Of a stretch of 64,000 nucleotides of DNA, positions 33,124-42,436 are shown piece by piece; position 1 is the first letter of the stretch; each line of letters begins with the position of its first letter. The notes under the pieces were generated by a model that was not told the DNA's origin, did no database searches, and saw nothing but the letters and a program-made list of their open reading frames with translations. This DNA is from Microtetraspora fusca (lineage in GTDB: Bacteria > Actinomycetota > Actinomycetes > Streptosporangiales > Streptosporangiaceae). Location of the stretch: assembly GCF_001570365.1 (NCBI RefSeq), contig NZ_BBYK01000074.1, forward strand, positions 1 to 64,000. Direction: 5' to 3'. The translations under genes were made by a program, and so were the position numbers.

Positions 33124-36100
33124 TCACCGGCAGACGTCGCGGTACGGGACGCCGGGCAGGTAGCGCCGCCACTCGGCGAGGGACAGCGTCCGGCCCATGC
33201 GGGCGCAGACCTCGGCGGCCATACGCCGCGGGTCGACCGTGATGTCCCGCAGCACGCCCGCCTCGTCGATGGTGTGGAACACCGCACCGCCGGAGCCGAA
33301 GGCCGCCGACAGAAATCCCTGGTCCGCGCTACCGCTTATGCGAGGGCCGAGCTTGCGGGGAGTGCCGGCGTCCCAGAGCTGGACGTCCGAGGAGCCCGTG
33401 GACGCCGCCACGTCGCCCCTGGGGGAGAACACGATCTCCGCCTCCTCGTTTTCGCCGTGCGCCCGAAAGATCTGGCCGTGCCGGTTGCCGGTGCGCACGT
33501 CCCAGAACGCCAGCCGGCCGGACTGGTCGACGGTGGCGACGGTCGCTCCGTCGGCGCTGAACCCCAGGGCTTTGACCGGGGAATTGAGCGACCCCGGCCC
33601 GAAGACGTGTCCGACCGGTCGTCCGGTGGACAGATCGACCAGCTGGTTGGCCGAGGCGGAGACCGGCGCGATCCTCCGGCTGCCTGGCTGGAACACGACC
33701 TCGGTGTAGTCGGGGAAGTCGACGGTCCGGCTCCAGCGCCCCTGCCGTACGTCCAAAATGAACACCCGGTTCACGCCTGTCCCCTCGAAGTCGTCGACGC
33801 CGCGGGCGGCGGTGACCGCGAGCAGCGTGCCGTCGCCGTCGATGCCCAGCGACGACGCCATCCACCCTTTGGGCAGCCGGGCCGTACGAACACGGGCCAG
33901 GGTCGAGGTGTCCCAGATGGCCACCGTGTCGCCGAGCTGCCCGATGGCTCCGAGGAGGCGCCCGTTCTGACTGAAGGCGAGCAGGCTGCCTCCGGTTTCT
34001 CCGACGGGTGCTCGGAAAGACGGCCCGAGGGGACGGCGGTGTGCGACGTCCCAGAGCACCACCCGGTGGCCGTCCTCCTGCGAGGTGGCCAGGAATCGGC
34101 CGTCCGGGCTGAAGACGGCCGAGGACGGCGGCCGGCCCGGCAGGCGTGCCGGTTGGAGAGTGTCGGCGATGTCGACGCTCACAACGGTGTCATCGGCGAG
34201 GTAGCGCAGAGTGGCCCCGTCGAAGCCCACGCTCTCGGCAGTACCCCGATAGATGAGGAGCGTGTCGCCGTCGGTGACCCGCACGATCTTCCAGTCCGTG
34301 TCCTGGGCGACGACCAGGTAACGTCCGTCAGGGCTGAACCAGAGGTTGCGGTTGTAGCCGCCCCATTTCACGGCGTTGTCGTTCAGTTTCCGTCCGGTGC
34401 GTACGTTCATGAACGTGATGTCTGAGCCGGTGCCGCAGGCGAGGATGTGCCCGTCGGGGCTGATAGCCACCTTCTCCGTGTTCCGGGCGCAGGTGGAGGA
34501 GCCGTGCCGTCGCTTGACCGGCGTGCCGCTCGGGAGCCGAAGAAGCGCGAAGTGATGTTCGGCGTCGGTGCCCGCCACGAGGTCGTTGGCCGGTGTGACC
34601 GAGGTGGTCGCGAAGCCCGCTTTGACGCGGACGGTGGCCCCCGTCTTCGTGTCCCACAGCTCGCCGCCCTGGAACCCGTCGACCTTGATGTATCGGTCGC
34701 CCGTCTGGTAGGTCATCCCGGCGAAGAGCCCGGGAAACCGGATGGTGCGCACGGCACCGGTCGGCCTGCCGGTCGCGGTGTCCCAGACCCTGATCGTGCG
34801 ACCGGCGGCGACGGCGAGGTACCGGCCGCTTGGGCTCAGGCTGGCCGCGCGGAACCGATCGTCGCCGATGCCGAGGCCGTCCCAGCCGCCGACCCTGGCG
34901 CCGGTGCGCAGGTCGTAGACGCGTACGCCGCTGGGGGACACGCTGACGAACCTCCGGCCGTCCGCGGTGATCTGCCGCACTGTCTGGCCGCTGGAGTCGG
35001 GGTCGACGAAGACCTGTCTCTCGCGTTGCGCCCAGGCGTTGTGCAGGGTGGAGCGGGTCACGGGCGTGGGGGACAACCGCCAGGCGGCGACGCTGAGCAG
35101 CATGGCGTGCACCGGGTCGGTGGTACGCATCGTGTCGGCGTCGGCCGCGGCCTTGACCGCCGTCGTCTCGGCCAGACGCCTCGCGAGCGTCTCCTGCTGC
35201 GCGGTGACGGTGCGGGTCTGCCACACGGCGAGGGCGCCGCCGAGCAGGGCCAGGACGAGCAGGACGGCCAGAGCGACGGTGACCACGCGGCGGCGGCGCA
35301 CCCGTTGCCGGCCGGCGGCGTTGGAGGCGTCGAGGAAGTCGCGTTCGCGTTTGGTGAGAGTGAGGTGGCGGCGTCCGGTAGCGGCCCAGCGCAGCGCGTC
35401 TTCCAGACGGCTGCCCTGCAAGAGGTCGGCAGGGAGGCGCCCGTGGTCGTTCCAGTGCACGGCGGCGGCGTGGAGGGCGGCGTGCGCCGGCAGCCCGTCA
35501 CGCTCGTCGGTGAACCAGGAGCGCAACCGTGGCCATGCCTGCACCAGAGCGGGCCGGGCGAGGAGGATGCTGTCGCCGCGGGTGGCGAGCAGATAGGAGA
35601 AGACCTTCCGCACACGGTCCAGCGCCGCTTGTTCCGCAGGGGTCCTGCCGTCGGACAGCTCGCCGGGTGACAGGGGGCGCATGACGACCTCTCCGGCGTT
35701 GCCGATGCCGACCATACGCAGGAACAGATCGGGTACCAGGTTGCGCTCGCCGGGGGTGAGTAACCCGTAGGCGTCCTCGGCCAGCGTGCCGAGAGCGGGA
35801 TCGTCGATGGTCGCGCTCAGCAGGCCCGCCTCGGCGCTGCCCACGGTGAGCAGCTCCGACGGCGTGCCGGTGAACCCGCTGATCAGGCCGAGCAGCAGTT
35901 CGCGCGCGGTGGGCCGGGTCAGGGGGTCCTTCGACAGCGCCGCGGCGACCAGCGGGCGCAGCACCGGGGGCAGGTCGTCCAGGTCGGGGTCGGTGGCCAG
36001 CACCCTGTGCATCACCGCGCCCAGGGTTTCGGCCCGGAACGGGTCGTCGCCGCTGGCCGCGTACACCACGATCGCGCCCCAGGAGAAGACGTCGGCGGGG

Positions 36101-36675
36101 GCGCCGGCGCGCTGCCCGGTGAACACCTCCGGCGCCATATACGTGGGGGTGCCCGTGACGAGCCCGGTCGCGGTCAGCGACATCTCCAGCGTCCGCGCCA
36201 CCCCGAAGTCGATGACCCGCGGCCCATCCGGGCCCAGCAGCACGTTGTCCGGTTTGAGATCACGGTGGATCACGCCCGCGTCATGGATCGCCGTCAACGC
36301 GGTGGCCACCGCAGTGGCCAGCCGGTACAGATCATCCCCGGCGAAGCGCCGCCCTCCGGCCACCGCCTGACGCAGGCTGGGCCCCTCGATGTACTCGCTG
36401 ACGATGTAGGGCTTTTCGGCGTCCAGGTCCACCGCCAGCACCCGCGCGGTGCAGAAGGACGCCACCCGCCGGGCGGCGGTGGCCTCCTTGCCGAACCGCG
36501 AGCGCAGGTCCGAGGCTACGGCGGCCTGAGCGTGCAACACCTTGATCGCCACCCGGGAGCCCTCGGCGTCGTAGGCCTCGTACACCACGCCCTGGCCACC
36601 GGCGCCCAGCCGACCGGCGAGCATGTAGTCCCCCAGCCGCGGGGGATCCCCCGCCTGCAGCTCCGACGCCGCCAT
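33124..36675 (-). CDS. Serine/threonine protein kinase with C-terminal WD40 propellers
   Basis: A 1183-residue Hanks-type kinase. Residues 15-265 form the kinase domain: glycine loop GAGGQGVV (25-32), Lys45 in VAIKVL, helix-C Glu64, catalytic HRDLKPDN (Asp139), DFG at 156-158 and APE at 181-183. All key residues are present. Residues 270-460 form a helical/winged region (LLARPALVQAWPRLRSWFTD, then LTLTKRERDFLDAS) like that following STAND-type NTPases in related proteins, though no NTPase itself is present. A membrane segment lies at 463-485. About 690 residues of WD40 repeats follow (SPDGHILACGTGSD, FSPDGRFLATSQEDGHRVVL, FSADGATVATVDQSGRLAFW), presumably extracellular. It probably senses an external ligand. 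Confidence 0.93.
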   Translation of the reverse strand: MAASELQAGDPPRLGDYMLAGRLGAGGQGVVYEAYDAEGSRVAIKVLHAQAAVASDLRSRFGKEATAARRVASFCTARVLAVDLDAEKPYIVSEYIEGPSLRQAVAGGRRFAGDDLYRLATAVATALTAIHDAGVIHRDLKPDNVLLGPDGPRVIDFGVARTLEMSLTATGLVTGTPTYMAPEVFTGQRAGAPADVFSWGAIVVYAASGDDPFRAETLGAVMHRVLATDPDLDDLPPVLRPLVAAALSKDPLTRPTARELLLGLISGFTGTPSELLTVGSAEAGLLSATIDDPALGTLAEDAYGLLTPGERNLVPDLFLRMVGIGNAGEVVMRPLSPGELSDGRTPAEQAALDRVRKVFSYLLATRGDSILLARPALVQAWPRLRSWFTDERDGLPAHAALHAAAVHWNDHGRLPADLLQGSRLEDALRWAATGRRHLTLTKRERDFLDASNAAGRQRVRRRRVVTVALAVLLVLALLGGALAVWQTRTVTAQQETLARRLAETTAVKAAADADTMRTTDPVHAMLLSVAAWRLSPTPVTRSTLHNAWAQRERQVFVDPDSSGQTVRQITADGRRFVSVSPSGVRVYDLRTGARVGGWDGLGIGDDRFRAASLSPSGRYLAVAAGRTIRVWDTATGRPTGAVRTIRFPGLFAGMTYQTGDRYIKVDGFQGGELWDTKTGATVRVKAGFATTSVTPANDLVAGTDAEHHFALLRLPSGTPVKRRHGSSTCARNTEKVAISPDGHILACGTGSDITFMNVRTGRKLNDNAVKWGGYNRNLWFSPDGRYLVVAQDTDWKIVRVTDGDTLLIYRGTAESVGFDGATLRYLADDTVVSVDIADTLQPARLPGRPPSSAVFSPDGRFLATSQEDGHRVVLWDVAHRRPLGPSFRAPVGETGGSLLAFSQNGRLLGAIGQLGDTVAIWDTSTLARVRTARLPKGWMASSLGIDGDGTLLAVTAARGVDDFEGTGVNRVFILDVRQGRWSRTVDFPDYTEVVFQPGSRRIAPVSASANQLVDLSTGRPVGHVFGPGSLNSPVKALGFSADGATVATVDQSGRLAFWDVRTGNRHGQIFRAHGENEEAEIVFSPRGDVAASTGSSDVQLWDAGTPRKLGPRISGSADQGFLSAAFGSGGAVFHTIDEAGVLRDITVDPRRMAAEVCARMGRTLSLAEWRRYLPGVPYRDVCR

Positions 36676-37030
36676 CACCGACCACCCGTCCGATCCCTGC
36701 GCGCTACGCCCCTTAGATGCCGCCCACACCAGCGAAGTTCACCGGGACCTGGGGCCGTGGAGGCCGGAGGTGGACGACCAGCTCGGCGACCTCGCGTGTG
36801 AGCAGCCGACCGGAGTCCTGTCCGGTCCGTGGTAGCGGCCGCCGGGTGAGGCATGCTCGCCGGTGGGCTGGGGGTCAGGAGGGTTCATGGCGAGGTCTCC
36901 CTGGCCCGCGTTGAGGCGGACGTCGCCTCATGCGGGCCGGGTCGTGAGGGACAAGCGGTCTCGGTGCTGTCATAGATTGCTTTCCTGCTTTCCAGGCGGA
37001 CCGGACTCCCGGAGCGACAGGAGCGAAACC
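36676..37030. other. Divergent gap between kinase and LtrA genes
   Basis: About 355 bases that must hold the promoters of the divergently transcribed kinase-WD40 and LtrA genes. I see no coding frame and no clear operator. The LtrA ribosome site CAGGAG lies at 37018-37023. Confidence 0.4.
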
Positions 37031-38260
37031 TTGCCACCGACCGGCACCACGATCCGGATCCGCGTCCGGATGAGCGCTCGCCCCACCGACGAGCAGCACC
37101 GTGTCTCCAGCCAGCTCGAGCTCCTGTTCGATCTCACCTTCGTGGTCGCGGTCGCCAGCGCCACCGCCCAGTTCGCGCACGCCGTCGCCGGCGGTCATGG
37201 CCTCACCGGGTTGGTCCCCTTCCTCCAGGTGTTCTTCGCGATCTGGTGGGCGTGGATGAACTTCACGTGGTTCGCCTCGTCGTACGACACCGACGATGTC
37301 CCCTACCGGCTGCTGACCATGGTGCAGATGGCCGGCGTGCTGGTCCTGGCCGCCGGTGTGCCCGCCGCGGCCCGTCAGTCCGACTACGGTGTCGTCACGC
37401 TGGGCTACCTCATCATGCGGATGGCGCTGGTGGCCCAATGGCTGCGGGCCGGTCTGGAAGATCCGGCGAGCCGCCGCACCGCGCTGCGGTACGCCGCGGG
37501 CATCAGCCTCGTCCAGGCGGGATGGATACTTCGCTTCGTCCTGCAGGAGACGGGTGTCCTGCACACGTCCTTCGGGCTGCCGTCCTTCATCTGCCTGGTC
37601 GTCCTGGAACTGGCGGTGCCACGGTGGGCGGAACGGGTCAGGCGGACGAACTGGCACCCGCACCACATCGCCGAACGCTACGGCCTGTTCACGATCATTC
37701 TGCTCGGTGAGAGTGTCCTGGCCGCGAGCCGCGGAGTGGCGGGAGCGCTCGAAACGGGCAAGATCAGCGGCCCCTTCGTCGTCATCGCCGTCTCCGGCCT
37801 CGTCCTGCTGTTCGCCCTTTGGTGGCTCTACTTCCTCGTGGAGGCCGGGGAAGGTCTCAGTGACCGCCGTCATCGGTCGTTCCTGTGGGGATACGGCCAC
37901 TACGGCATCTTCGCGGCCTTGGCGGCCTTGGGCGCCGGGCTCGAAGTGGCGGTGGAGCAGAGCGGACACGAGGTGCAGGCACCGTCGTTGGCACTCGGTT
38001 ACGCGGTCGCCGTCCCGGTCGGTGTGTTCCTCACCCTGCTGTGGGCGGTGAACGCGCTTGTCGTCGCAGAGCCGATCACCCATCCCGTCGCGGTCCTGGC
38101 CTGCGTCGCCGTCATCGTGTCGCTGCCGCTCGCGACACCCTGGATCGGTGTGGCCGCCGTGGTCGCGGCGATCGCGGCTGTCTGCGTGCTGTTGGTCACC
38201 GTCACGATCGCGACCGGCGCGGTTCGGCGCCCGCGCGCGAATGCGACGCCATCCGTGTGA
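37031..38260 (+). CDS. Low temperature requirement protein A (LtrA) family membrane protein
   Basis: A 409-residue polytopic protein with about ten to twelve transmembrane segments. The LtrA hallmark is VSSQLELLFDLTFVVAVASA at the start, followed by WWAWMNFTWFASSYDTDDVP, and later AERYGLFTIILLGESVLAAS. The family name comes from a Listeria locus needed at low temperature; the molecular function is unknown. I chose TTG 37031 because AGGAG precedes it at proper distance; ATG 37070 is a shorter alternative without a ribosome site. Confidence 0.88.
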   Translation: MPPTGTTIRIRVRMSARPTDEQHRVSSQLELLFDLTFVVAVASATAQFAHAVAGGHGLTGLVPFLQVFFAIWWAWMNFTWFASSYDTDDVPYRLLTMVQMAGVLVLAAGVPAAARQSDYGVVTLGYLIMRMALVAQWLRAGLEDPASRRTALRYAAGISLVQAGWILRFVLQETGVLHTSFGLPSFICLVVLELAVPRWAERVRRTNWHPHHIAERYGLFTIILLGESVLAASRGVAGALETGKISGPFVVIAVSGLVLLFALWWLYFLVEAGEGLSDRRHRSFLWGYGHYGIFAALAALGAGLEVAVEQSGHEVQAPSLALGYAVAVPVGVFLTLLWAVNALVVAEPITHPVAVLACVAVIVSLPLATPWIGVAAVVAAIAAVCVLLVTVTIATGAVRRPRANATPSV

Positions 38261-38780
38261 TCCCCGAGCTCCGGCGAGCCGTGAAGTAACCGAAGCCCGG
38301 CTCCGGCGAGCCGTGAAGTAACCGAAGCCCGAAAGACCGACGGCAGTCCGGTTCTGGTCGGCTGTGGTGATGCGCTGGCTGATGAAGACCGCGCGGTTGT
38401 GGTTCCGTTTTTTTCCGCTAGAGAGCGTGACGCGGTCGGCAAGAGCACATTCGGCCAACCCCGGCAGCGGGCCATGTCTCTCGGACAACGGCCGAGCAGG
38501 CGTTGCAGCACGGGACAAGTGGCGTCCAAGACGCCCCGATGAAGCTGGTCCGCATGCGCGCCAACCCAATGCACCACATGGCGGCCGTGCTCGACGAGGA
38601 CCCCGGCCGGCGCCTCGGCGCCGACCAAGCGCTCACCGCCACTGTCCACCAGCCGCTCCCGGACCCGCGACCGAATCCGTATCCGGCCCCTTCGCCGCCG
38701 CCTTCCACCGGAGCGATCTCGGCGCGGACGCAGCCGGGCGACGCCGGGACGTCGGGACCGAAGGCCGGGGTAGCAGCCAG
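38261..38780. other. 520-base gap without a recognisable gene
   Basis: Apart from the 32-base tandem duplication at its left end, no frame on either strand resembles a known protein. An open plus-strand frame runs through 38364-38780 into the WD40 gene, but its composition is unlike coding sequence. Confidence 0.4.
38268..38331. repeat. 32-base perfect tandem duplication
   Basis: The unit beginning GCTCCGGCGAGCCGTGAAGT and ending CCGAAGCCCG occurs at 38268-38299 and again at 38300-38331 without a mismatch. It lies just downstream of the LtrA stop and looks like a recent slippage or recombination event. Confidence 0.9.
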
Positions 38781-39812
38781 GTGACCTCTCAAGCTGCGTC
38801 AGCGCCGACCTCCGCCGCGGATCGGCGGGTGCCCCGGCGCCGTGTCCTGTTCCTGGCCGGACTCGGTGCCGTCACCGCCGTCGGCGTACCGGTCACAATC
38901 GCTCGCCTCACCGGCATCCCCGACTTCGCATCGACCGCCACTCTCACCGGCCACACCGGCTGGGTTTCCTCGGTGGCCTTCAGTCCGGACGGCAGAATCC
39001 TCGCCACCGGCAGCCGCGACGCCACTGGACGTTTGTGGGACGTGGCCGGCCATAAAAGCATTGCCACCCTCGCCGGCCACACCGGCTGGGTTTCCTCGGT
39101 GGCCTTCAGCCCGGACGGCAAAGTTCTCGCCACCGGCAGCGAGGACAACACCGTGCGGCTGTGGGACGTGGCCGGCCATGAAAGCATCGCCACCCTCACC
39201 GGCCACACCGGCTGGGTCATGTCGGTGACTTTCAGCCCGGACGGCAGAATCCTCGCCACTGGTGGCGACGACGACGTGCGGCTGTGGGACGTGGCGCGCC
39301 GTAAGAGCATTGCCACCCTCCACACCGGCTGGGTCTACTCGGCGGCCTTCAGCCCGGACGGCAGAATCCTGGCCACTGGCGGCGACGACCACGCGGTGAA
39401 GCTGTGGGACGTGGTCGGCCGTAGAAGCATCGCCACCCTCACCGGCCATACCAGGGAGGTCTACTCGGTGGCCTTCAGCCCGGACGGCAGAATCCTGGCC
39501 ACCGGCGGCGAGGACAACACGGTGCGGCTGTGGGACGTGGCCAGCCGCGCAACCATTGCCACTCTCACCGGCCACACCCCCACCGCCTACACCGGCACTG
39601 TCTGGTCGGTGGCCTTCAGCCCGGACGGCAAAATCATCGCCACCGGCGGCGACGACAACACGGTGAAGCTGCGGGACATGGCCGGCCTTGAAAGCACTGC
39701 CACCCTCACCGGCCACACCGGTACTGTCTACTCGGTGGCCTTCAGCCCGGACGGCAAAATCATCGCCACCGGCAGCGAGGACAACACGGTGAAGTTGTGG
39801 CCACCCCGCTGA
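38781..39812 (+). CDS. Seven-bladed WD40 repeat protein with N-terminal membrane/Tat-like segment
   Basis: A 343-residue protein. Residues 17-45 contain RRVPRRRVLFLAGLGAVTAV, a twin-arginine-like or membrane-anchor segment. Seven WD40 units follow, each close to TLTGHTGWVSSVAFSPDGRI and LATGSEDNTVRLWDVAG. They are nearly identical even at DNA level, with a period of about 126 bases. Unit 3 lacks one residue, unit 4 lacks TGH, and unit 6 has six extra residues (PTAYTG). Seven units close a complete propeller. The start is uncertain: GTG 38781 has no good ribosome site. It may be a kinase-WD40 protein that lost its kinase, or a free exported propeller. Confidence 0.8.
   Translation: MTSQAASAPTSAADRRVPRRRVLFLAGLGAVTAVGVPVTIARLTGIPDFASTATLTGHTGWVSSVAFSPDGRILATGSRDATGRLWDVAGHKSIATLAGHTGWVSSVAFSPDGKVLATGSEDNTVRLWDVAGHESIATLTGHTGWVMSVTFSPDGRILATGGDDDVRLWDVARRKSIATLHTGWVYSAAFSPDGRILATGGDDHAVKLWDVVGRRSIATLTGHTREVYSVAFSPDGRILATGGEDNTVRLWDVASRATIATLTGHTPTAYTGTVWSVAFSPDGKIIATGGDDNTVKLRDMAGLESTATLTGHTGTVYSVAFSPDGKIIATGSEDNTVKLWPPR
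38939..39810 (+). repeat. Seven nearly identical WD40-coding DNA repeats
   Basis: The words ttcagcccggacggcaraat and ctgtgggacgtgg recur about every 126 bases. Similarity between copies extends into synonymous positions, implying recent duplication or gene conversion within the gene. Confidence 0.85.
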
Positions 39813-39914
39813 CCCAACCGCCTCTTGAGCCTGTTCCTCAACTGAAACCATCGCGGGGTGGTTGGGCGCCTTGGGTCCGGGCCGCGGTGGTGTTTCCGCG
39901 ATAGCGGAACCGCG

Positions 39915-40856
39915 TCAGGACGGCACGGCACTCCTGCGGTACTCGCGGGGGCTGACGCCCCGGACCCGCTTGAAGGCGGTGCTCAGCGCGAAGGCGCTGC
40001 CGTAGCCGACCTGTCCGGCCACCGCGCCGATGGTGGCGTCGGAGTCGCGCAGCAGGTCGGCGGCCAGGGCCAGCCGCCAGCCCGTCAGGTAGGCCATGGG
40101 GGGCTCCCCGACCAGTTCGGTGAACCTCCGGTAGAGCGCGGCCCGCGAGGTGCCCACCTCCGTGGCCAGCGCGGACACCGTCCAGGGGTGTGCCGGATCG
40201 CCGTGCAGCAGCCGCAGTGCCGGGCCGACCACCGGATCGCCGGACGCGTTGTACCACCCTGGGGTATCCGCCTCCGGGCGCGAGAACCAGGCGCGCAGCA
40301 CAGTGACCAGGAGTAGGTCGAGCAGCCGGTCCAGGACCACCTCCTGGCCGGGCTCGTCCCGGGAGATCTCCTGCTCCAGCAGCGCGATGAGAGGGCTCTC
40401 CCACGCGTCGCCGGGCAGCGCCAGCAGCGGCGGCAGCGCGTTCAGCAGCCGCCTGCTGATCTCGGAGCTCGGCCGGTAGGTGCCGACGAGCAGCACCGCC
40501 GGGCCGTCCAGGCTGTCTCCCCAGGTGCGTACGCCCAGGTGCATGGCCTCGGACAGGTCCTCGCCGTCGGGCGTCGTGCAGCGCTGCCCCGGATGGATCA
40601 CGACCCGTGGCGGCCGGGCCGGATCGTCGGCGAAGGTGTACGCGTCCGGCCCGCGCGTGATCGTGACGTCGCCCGGCCGGAGTCGTACGGCGTCGCCGCG
40701 GTCGGGAACCACCCACGCCTCGCCGCGCACGACGGTGACCAGGGAGAGCGGGGCCCGGTCCGCGATGCGCACGGACCACGGCGGAGTCATGATCGTCTGA
40801 AGCAGGAAGGCTCCCTGGGCCCTCGGGCCCTCCACCAGTCTCGCGAGCGCGTCCAC
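39915..40856 (-). CDS. AraC family transcriptional regulator with cupin sensor domain
   Basis: A 313-residue activator. The N-terminal AraC-type cupin (residues 1-150: PPWSVRIADRAPLSLVTVVR, WVVPDRGDAVRLRPGDVTIT) is followed by a linker. The C-terminal double helix-turn-helix reads PWTVSALATEVGTSRAALYR, RFTELVGEPPMAYLTGWRLA, then IGAVAGQVGYGSAFALSTAF and KRVRGVSPREYR. GTG 40856 has GAGGGG just upstream and matches the usual start of this subfamily (VDALARLVEGPRA). It is divergent from a DUF1772/NmrA gene pair, a common arrangement, and probably activates them. Confidence 0.92.
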   Translation of the reverse strand: MDALARLVEGPRAQGAFLLQTIMTPPWSVRIADRAPLSLVTVVRGEAWVVPDRGDAVRLRPGDVTITRGPDAYTFADDPARPPRVVIHPGQRCTTPDGEDLSEAMHLGVRTWGDSLDGPAVLLVGTYRPSSEISRRLLNALPPLLALPGDAWESPLIALLEQEISRDEPGQEVVLDRLLDLLLVTVLRAWFSRPEADTPGWYNASGDPVVGPALRLLHGDPAHPWTVSALATEVGTSRAALYRRFTELVGEPPMAYLTGWRLALAADLLRDSDATIGAVAGQVGYGSAFALSTAFKRVRGVSPREYRRSAVPS

Positions 40857-40876
40857 GCCCCTCAGCTTAGACGCTT

Positions 40877-40907
40877 GAACATGAAATCGAGCAGATGAAC
40901 CATGTTC
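40877..40907. promoter_or_regulatory. Inverted repeat GAACATG / CATGTTC between AraC and DUF1772 genes
   Basis: GAACATG (40877-40883) and CATGTTC (40901-40907) are perfect inverted copies 17 bases apart in the divergent gap, 20 bases beyond the AraC-gene start. This is a candidate site for the AraC-type regulator. Confidence 0.35.
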
Positions 40908-40990
40908 CGTCTCGTAGCATCCGGGTTCAATTGGATCACGCAAGGAGAACGACCGCGGGTCGAGATCCGAGCACGACTGAAGGAGCATGG

Positions 40991-41491
40991 ATGTTGTTCG
41001 CGTTGACGGCCGTCTCGGCGGCGGTGGCACTCCTCCTGACCGGTGCGATCGCCGGTCTGTTCTACGGCTACTCGGTTTCGGTGATGCCGGCCTTCGACGG
41101 GATCGCCGCCGAGCACGGGATCACCGCGATGCGCAGCGTCAACGAGAAGATCCTCAACGGGCGGTTCTTCGCCTCGTTCTTCGGCACGCCGGTCGCGTGC
41201 GCGGTGACGGGCGGGCTGCTTCTCGCGCTCGGCGAGACTCCGGCGGCCGTCCTCTTCTTCGCCGCCGCCGCGACGTACGTGCTGGGCGCGTTCCTGCCCA
41301 CCGTCGTCGTCAACGTGCCGATGAACGAGGCACTCGCGGCGGCGACCGTACCGGCCGACCCGGACGAGGCCGCGCGCCTCTGGACGGAGTTCTCCGGGCG
41401 GTGGACCCGGTGGAACACCGTACGCGCGATGTTCTGCCTGGTCAGCCTGCTCCTCGTCGGCCTCGCCGTATTCGTCTGGGCGCGCTCCTGA
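40991..41491 (+). CDS. DUF1772 (anthrone oxygenase-like) membrane protein
   Basis: A 166-residue protein with four hydrophobic segments (LFALTAVSAAVALLLTGAIA at the start; GTPVACAVTGGLLLALGETP; AATYVLGAFLPTVVVNVPMN; CLVSLLLVGLAVFVWARS at the end). The spacing and the VVVNVPMNEAL and WTEFSGRWTRWNTVRA motifs are those of the DUF1772 family, which includes anthrone oxygenases. AAGGAG precedes the ATG. It probably forms an operon with the NmrA-like gene 49 bases downstream under AraC control. The catalytic role here is not certain. Confidence 0.85.
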   Translation: MLFALTAVSAAVALLLTGAIAGLFYGYSVSVMPAFDGIAAEHGITAMRSVNEKILNGRFFASFFGTPVACAVTGGLLLALGETPAAVLFFAAAATYVLGAFLPTVVVNVPMNEALAAATVPADPDEAARLWTEFSGRWTRWNTVRAMFCLVSLLLVGLAVFVWARS

Positions 41492-41540
41492 CCGTACAGA
41501 CGTAACGACTCTGCATACACCACATCCAAGGGGAGAAACA

Positions 41541-42368
41541 GTGGACAAGATCTTGGTACTGGGCGGCACCGGCAAGACCGGCCGGCGCGTCGTGACCCGG
41601 CTTCAGGAGCGTGACCTGCCCGTACGGATCGGGTCGCGCTCCGGCGACCCCGCCTTCGACTGGGAGGACCCGGCGACGTGGGCGCCCGCGCTCCGGGACG
41701 TCGGGGCGGTGTACGTGTCGTACTACCCGGACCTGGCCGTGCCGGGGGCGCCCGAGGCGGTCGGCGCGTTCGCCCGGCTGGCGGTCGCCTCCGGCGCGCG
41801 ACGGCTGGTCCTGCTGTCCGGCCGGGGCGAGGAGGAGGCCCAGGCGGCGGAGCGGGCGCTGATCGACTCCGAAGCCGACTGGACGATCCTGCGGGCGGCC
41901 TGGTTCGACCAGAACTTCAGCGAGAACTACCTGCTGGAGCCCGTCCTGGCCGGTCACGTCGTCCTTCCCGCCGGTGACGTGGCCGAGCCGTTCGTCGACG
42001 CCGACGACATCGCCGACGTGGCGGTCGCGGCGCTGACCGAGGACGGGCACTCCGGTCAGATCTACGAGCTGACCGGTCCTCGGCTGCTCACCTTCGCCGA
42101 CGCGGTCGCCGCCATCGCCGCCGCGTCCGACCGGGAGATCGGCTTCACCCGGGTCTCCCCGGAGGACTACGCGAGCGCGCTGGCCGCCGAGGGCGTGCCG
42201 GGCGACGTCATCGACCTGCTCATCTATCTGTTCACCACGGTGCTGGACGGGCGCAACGCCTCCCTGGGCGACGGCGTGCGGCGCGCGCTGGGACGGTCGC
42301 CCCGCGACTTCGCCGATTACGCCCGTGAGGCGGCCGCCACCGGCGTCTGGAAGGCGAGCGAGGCGTAG
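41541..42368 (+). CDS. NmrA-family NAD(P)-binding protein
   Basis: A 275-residue atypical SDR: MDKILVLGGTGKTGRRVVTR carries the GGTGKTG nucleotide loop at residues 8-14. SGARRLVLLSGRGEEEA, DWTILRAAWFDQNFSE and PFVDADDIADVAVAAL are classic NmrA/NAD(P)H-binding landmarks. GTG is preceded by GGGGAGA. It is the partner of the DUF1772 gene and ends before a strong bidirectional terminator. It probably reduces or senses a quinone-like metabolite; that is inference. Confidence 0.9.
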   Translation: MDKILVLGGTGKTGRRVVTRLQERDLPVRIGSRSGDPAFDWEDPATWAPALRDVGAVYVSYYPDLAVPGAPEAVGAFARLAVASGARRLVLLSGRGEEEAQAAERALIDSEADWTILRAAWFDQNFSENYLLEPVLAGHVVLPAGDVAEPFVDADDIADVAVAALTEDGHSGQIYELTGPRLLTFADAVAAIAAASDREIGFTRVSPEDYASALAAEGVPGDVIDLLIYLFTTVLDGRNASLGDGVRRALGRSPRDFADYAREAAATGVWKASEA

Positions 42369-42436
42369 CCCCGAGCACGTCGAACGACGGGCCCGCGTGG
42401 CGCTTCGAGCGCGACGGCCGGCCTGGAGCCCGGAAC

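Noticed and set aside
36875-38569. Minus-strand open frame of about 564 codons over the LtrA gene
   Set aside because: It is antisense to a clear membrane protein and its composition is that of a shadow frame. The 32-base duplication merely keeps it open.
38939-39810. Regular 126-base repeats resembling an array
   Set aside because: They encode WD40 blades in one open frame; unit length and absence of unique spacers rule out a CRISPR array.
39813-39866. CCCAACC...GGTTGGG hairpin after the WD40 gene
   Set aside because: The loop is about 40 bases and the stem only seven pairs, too weak to call a terminator.
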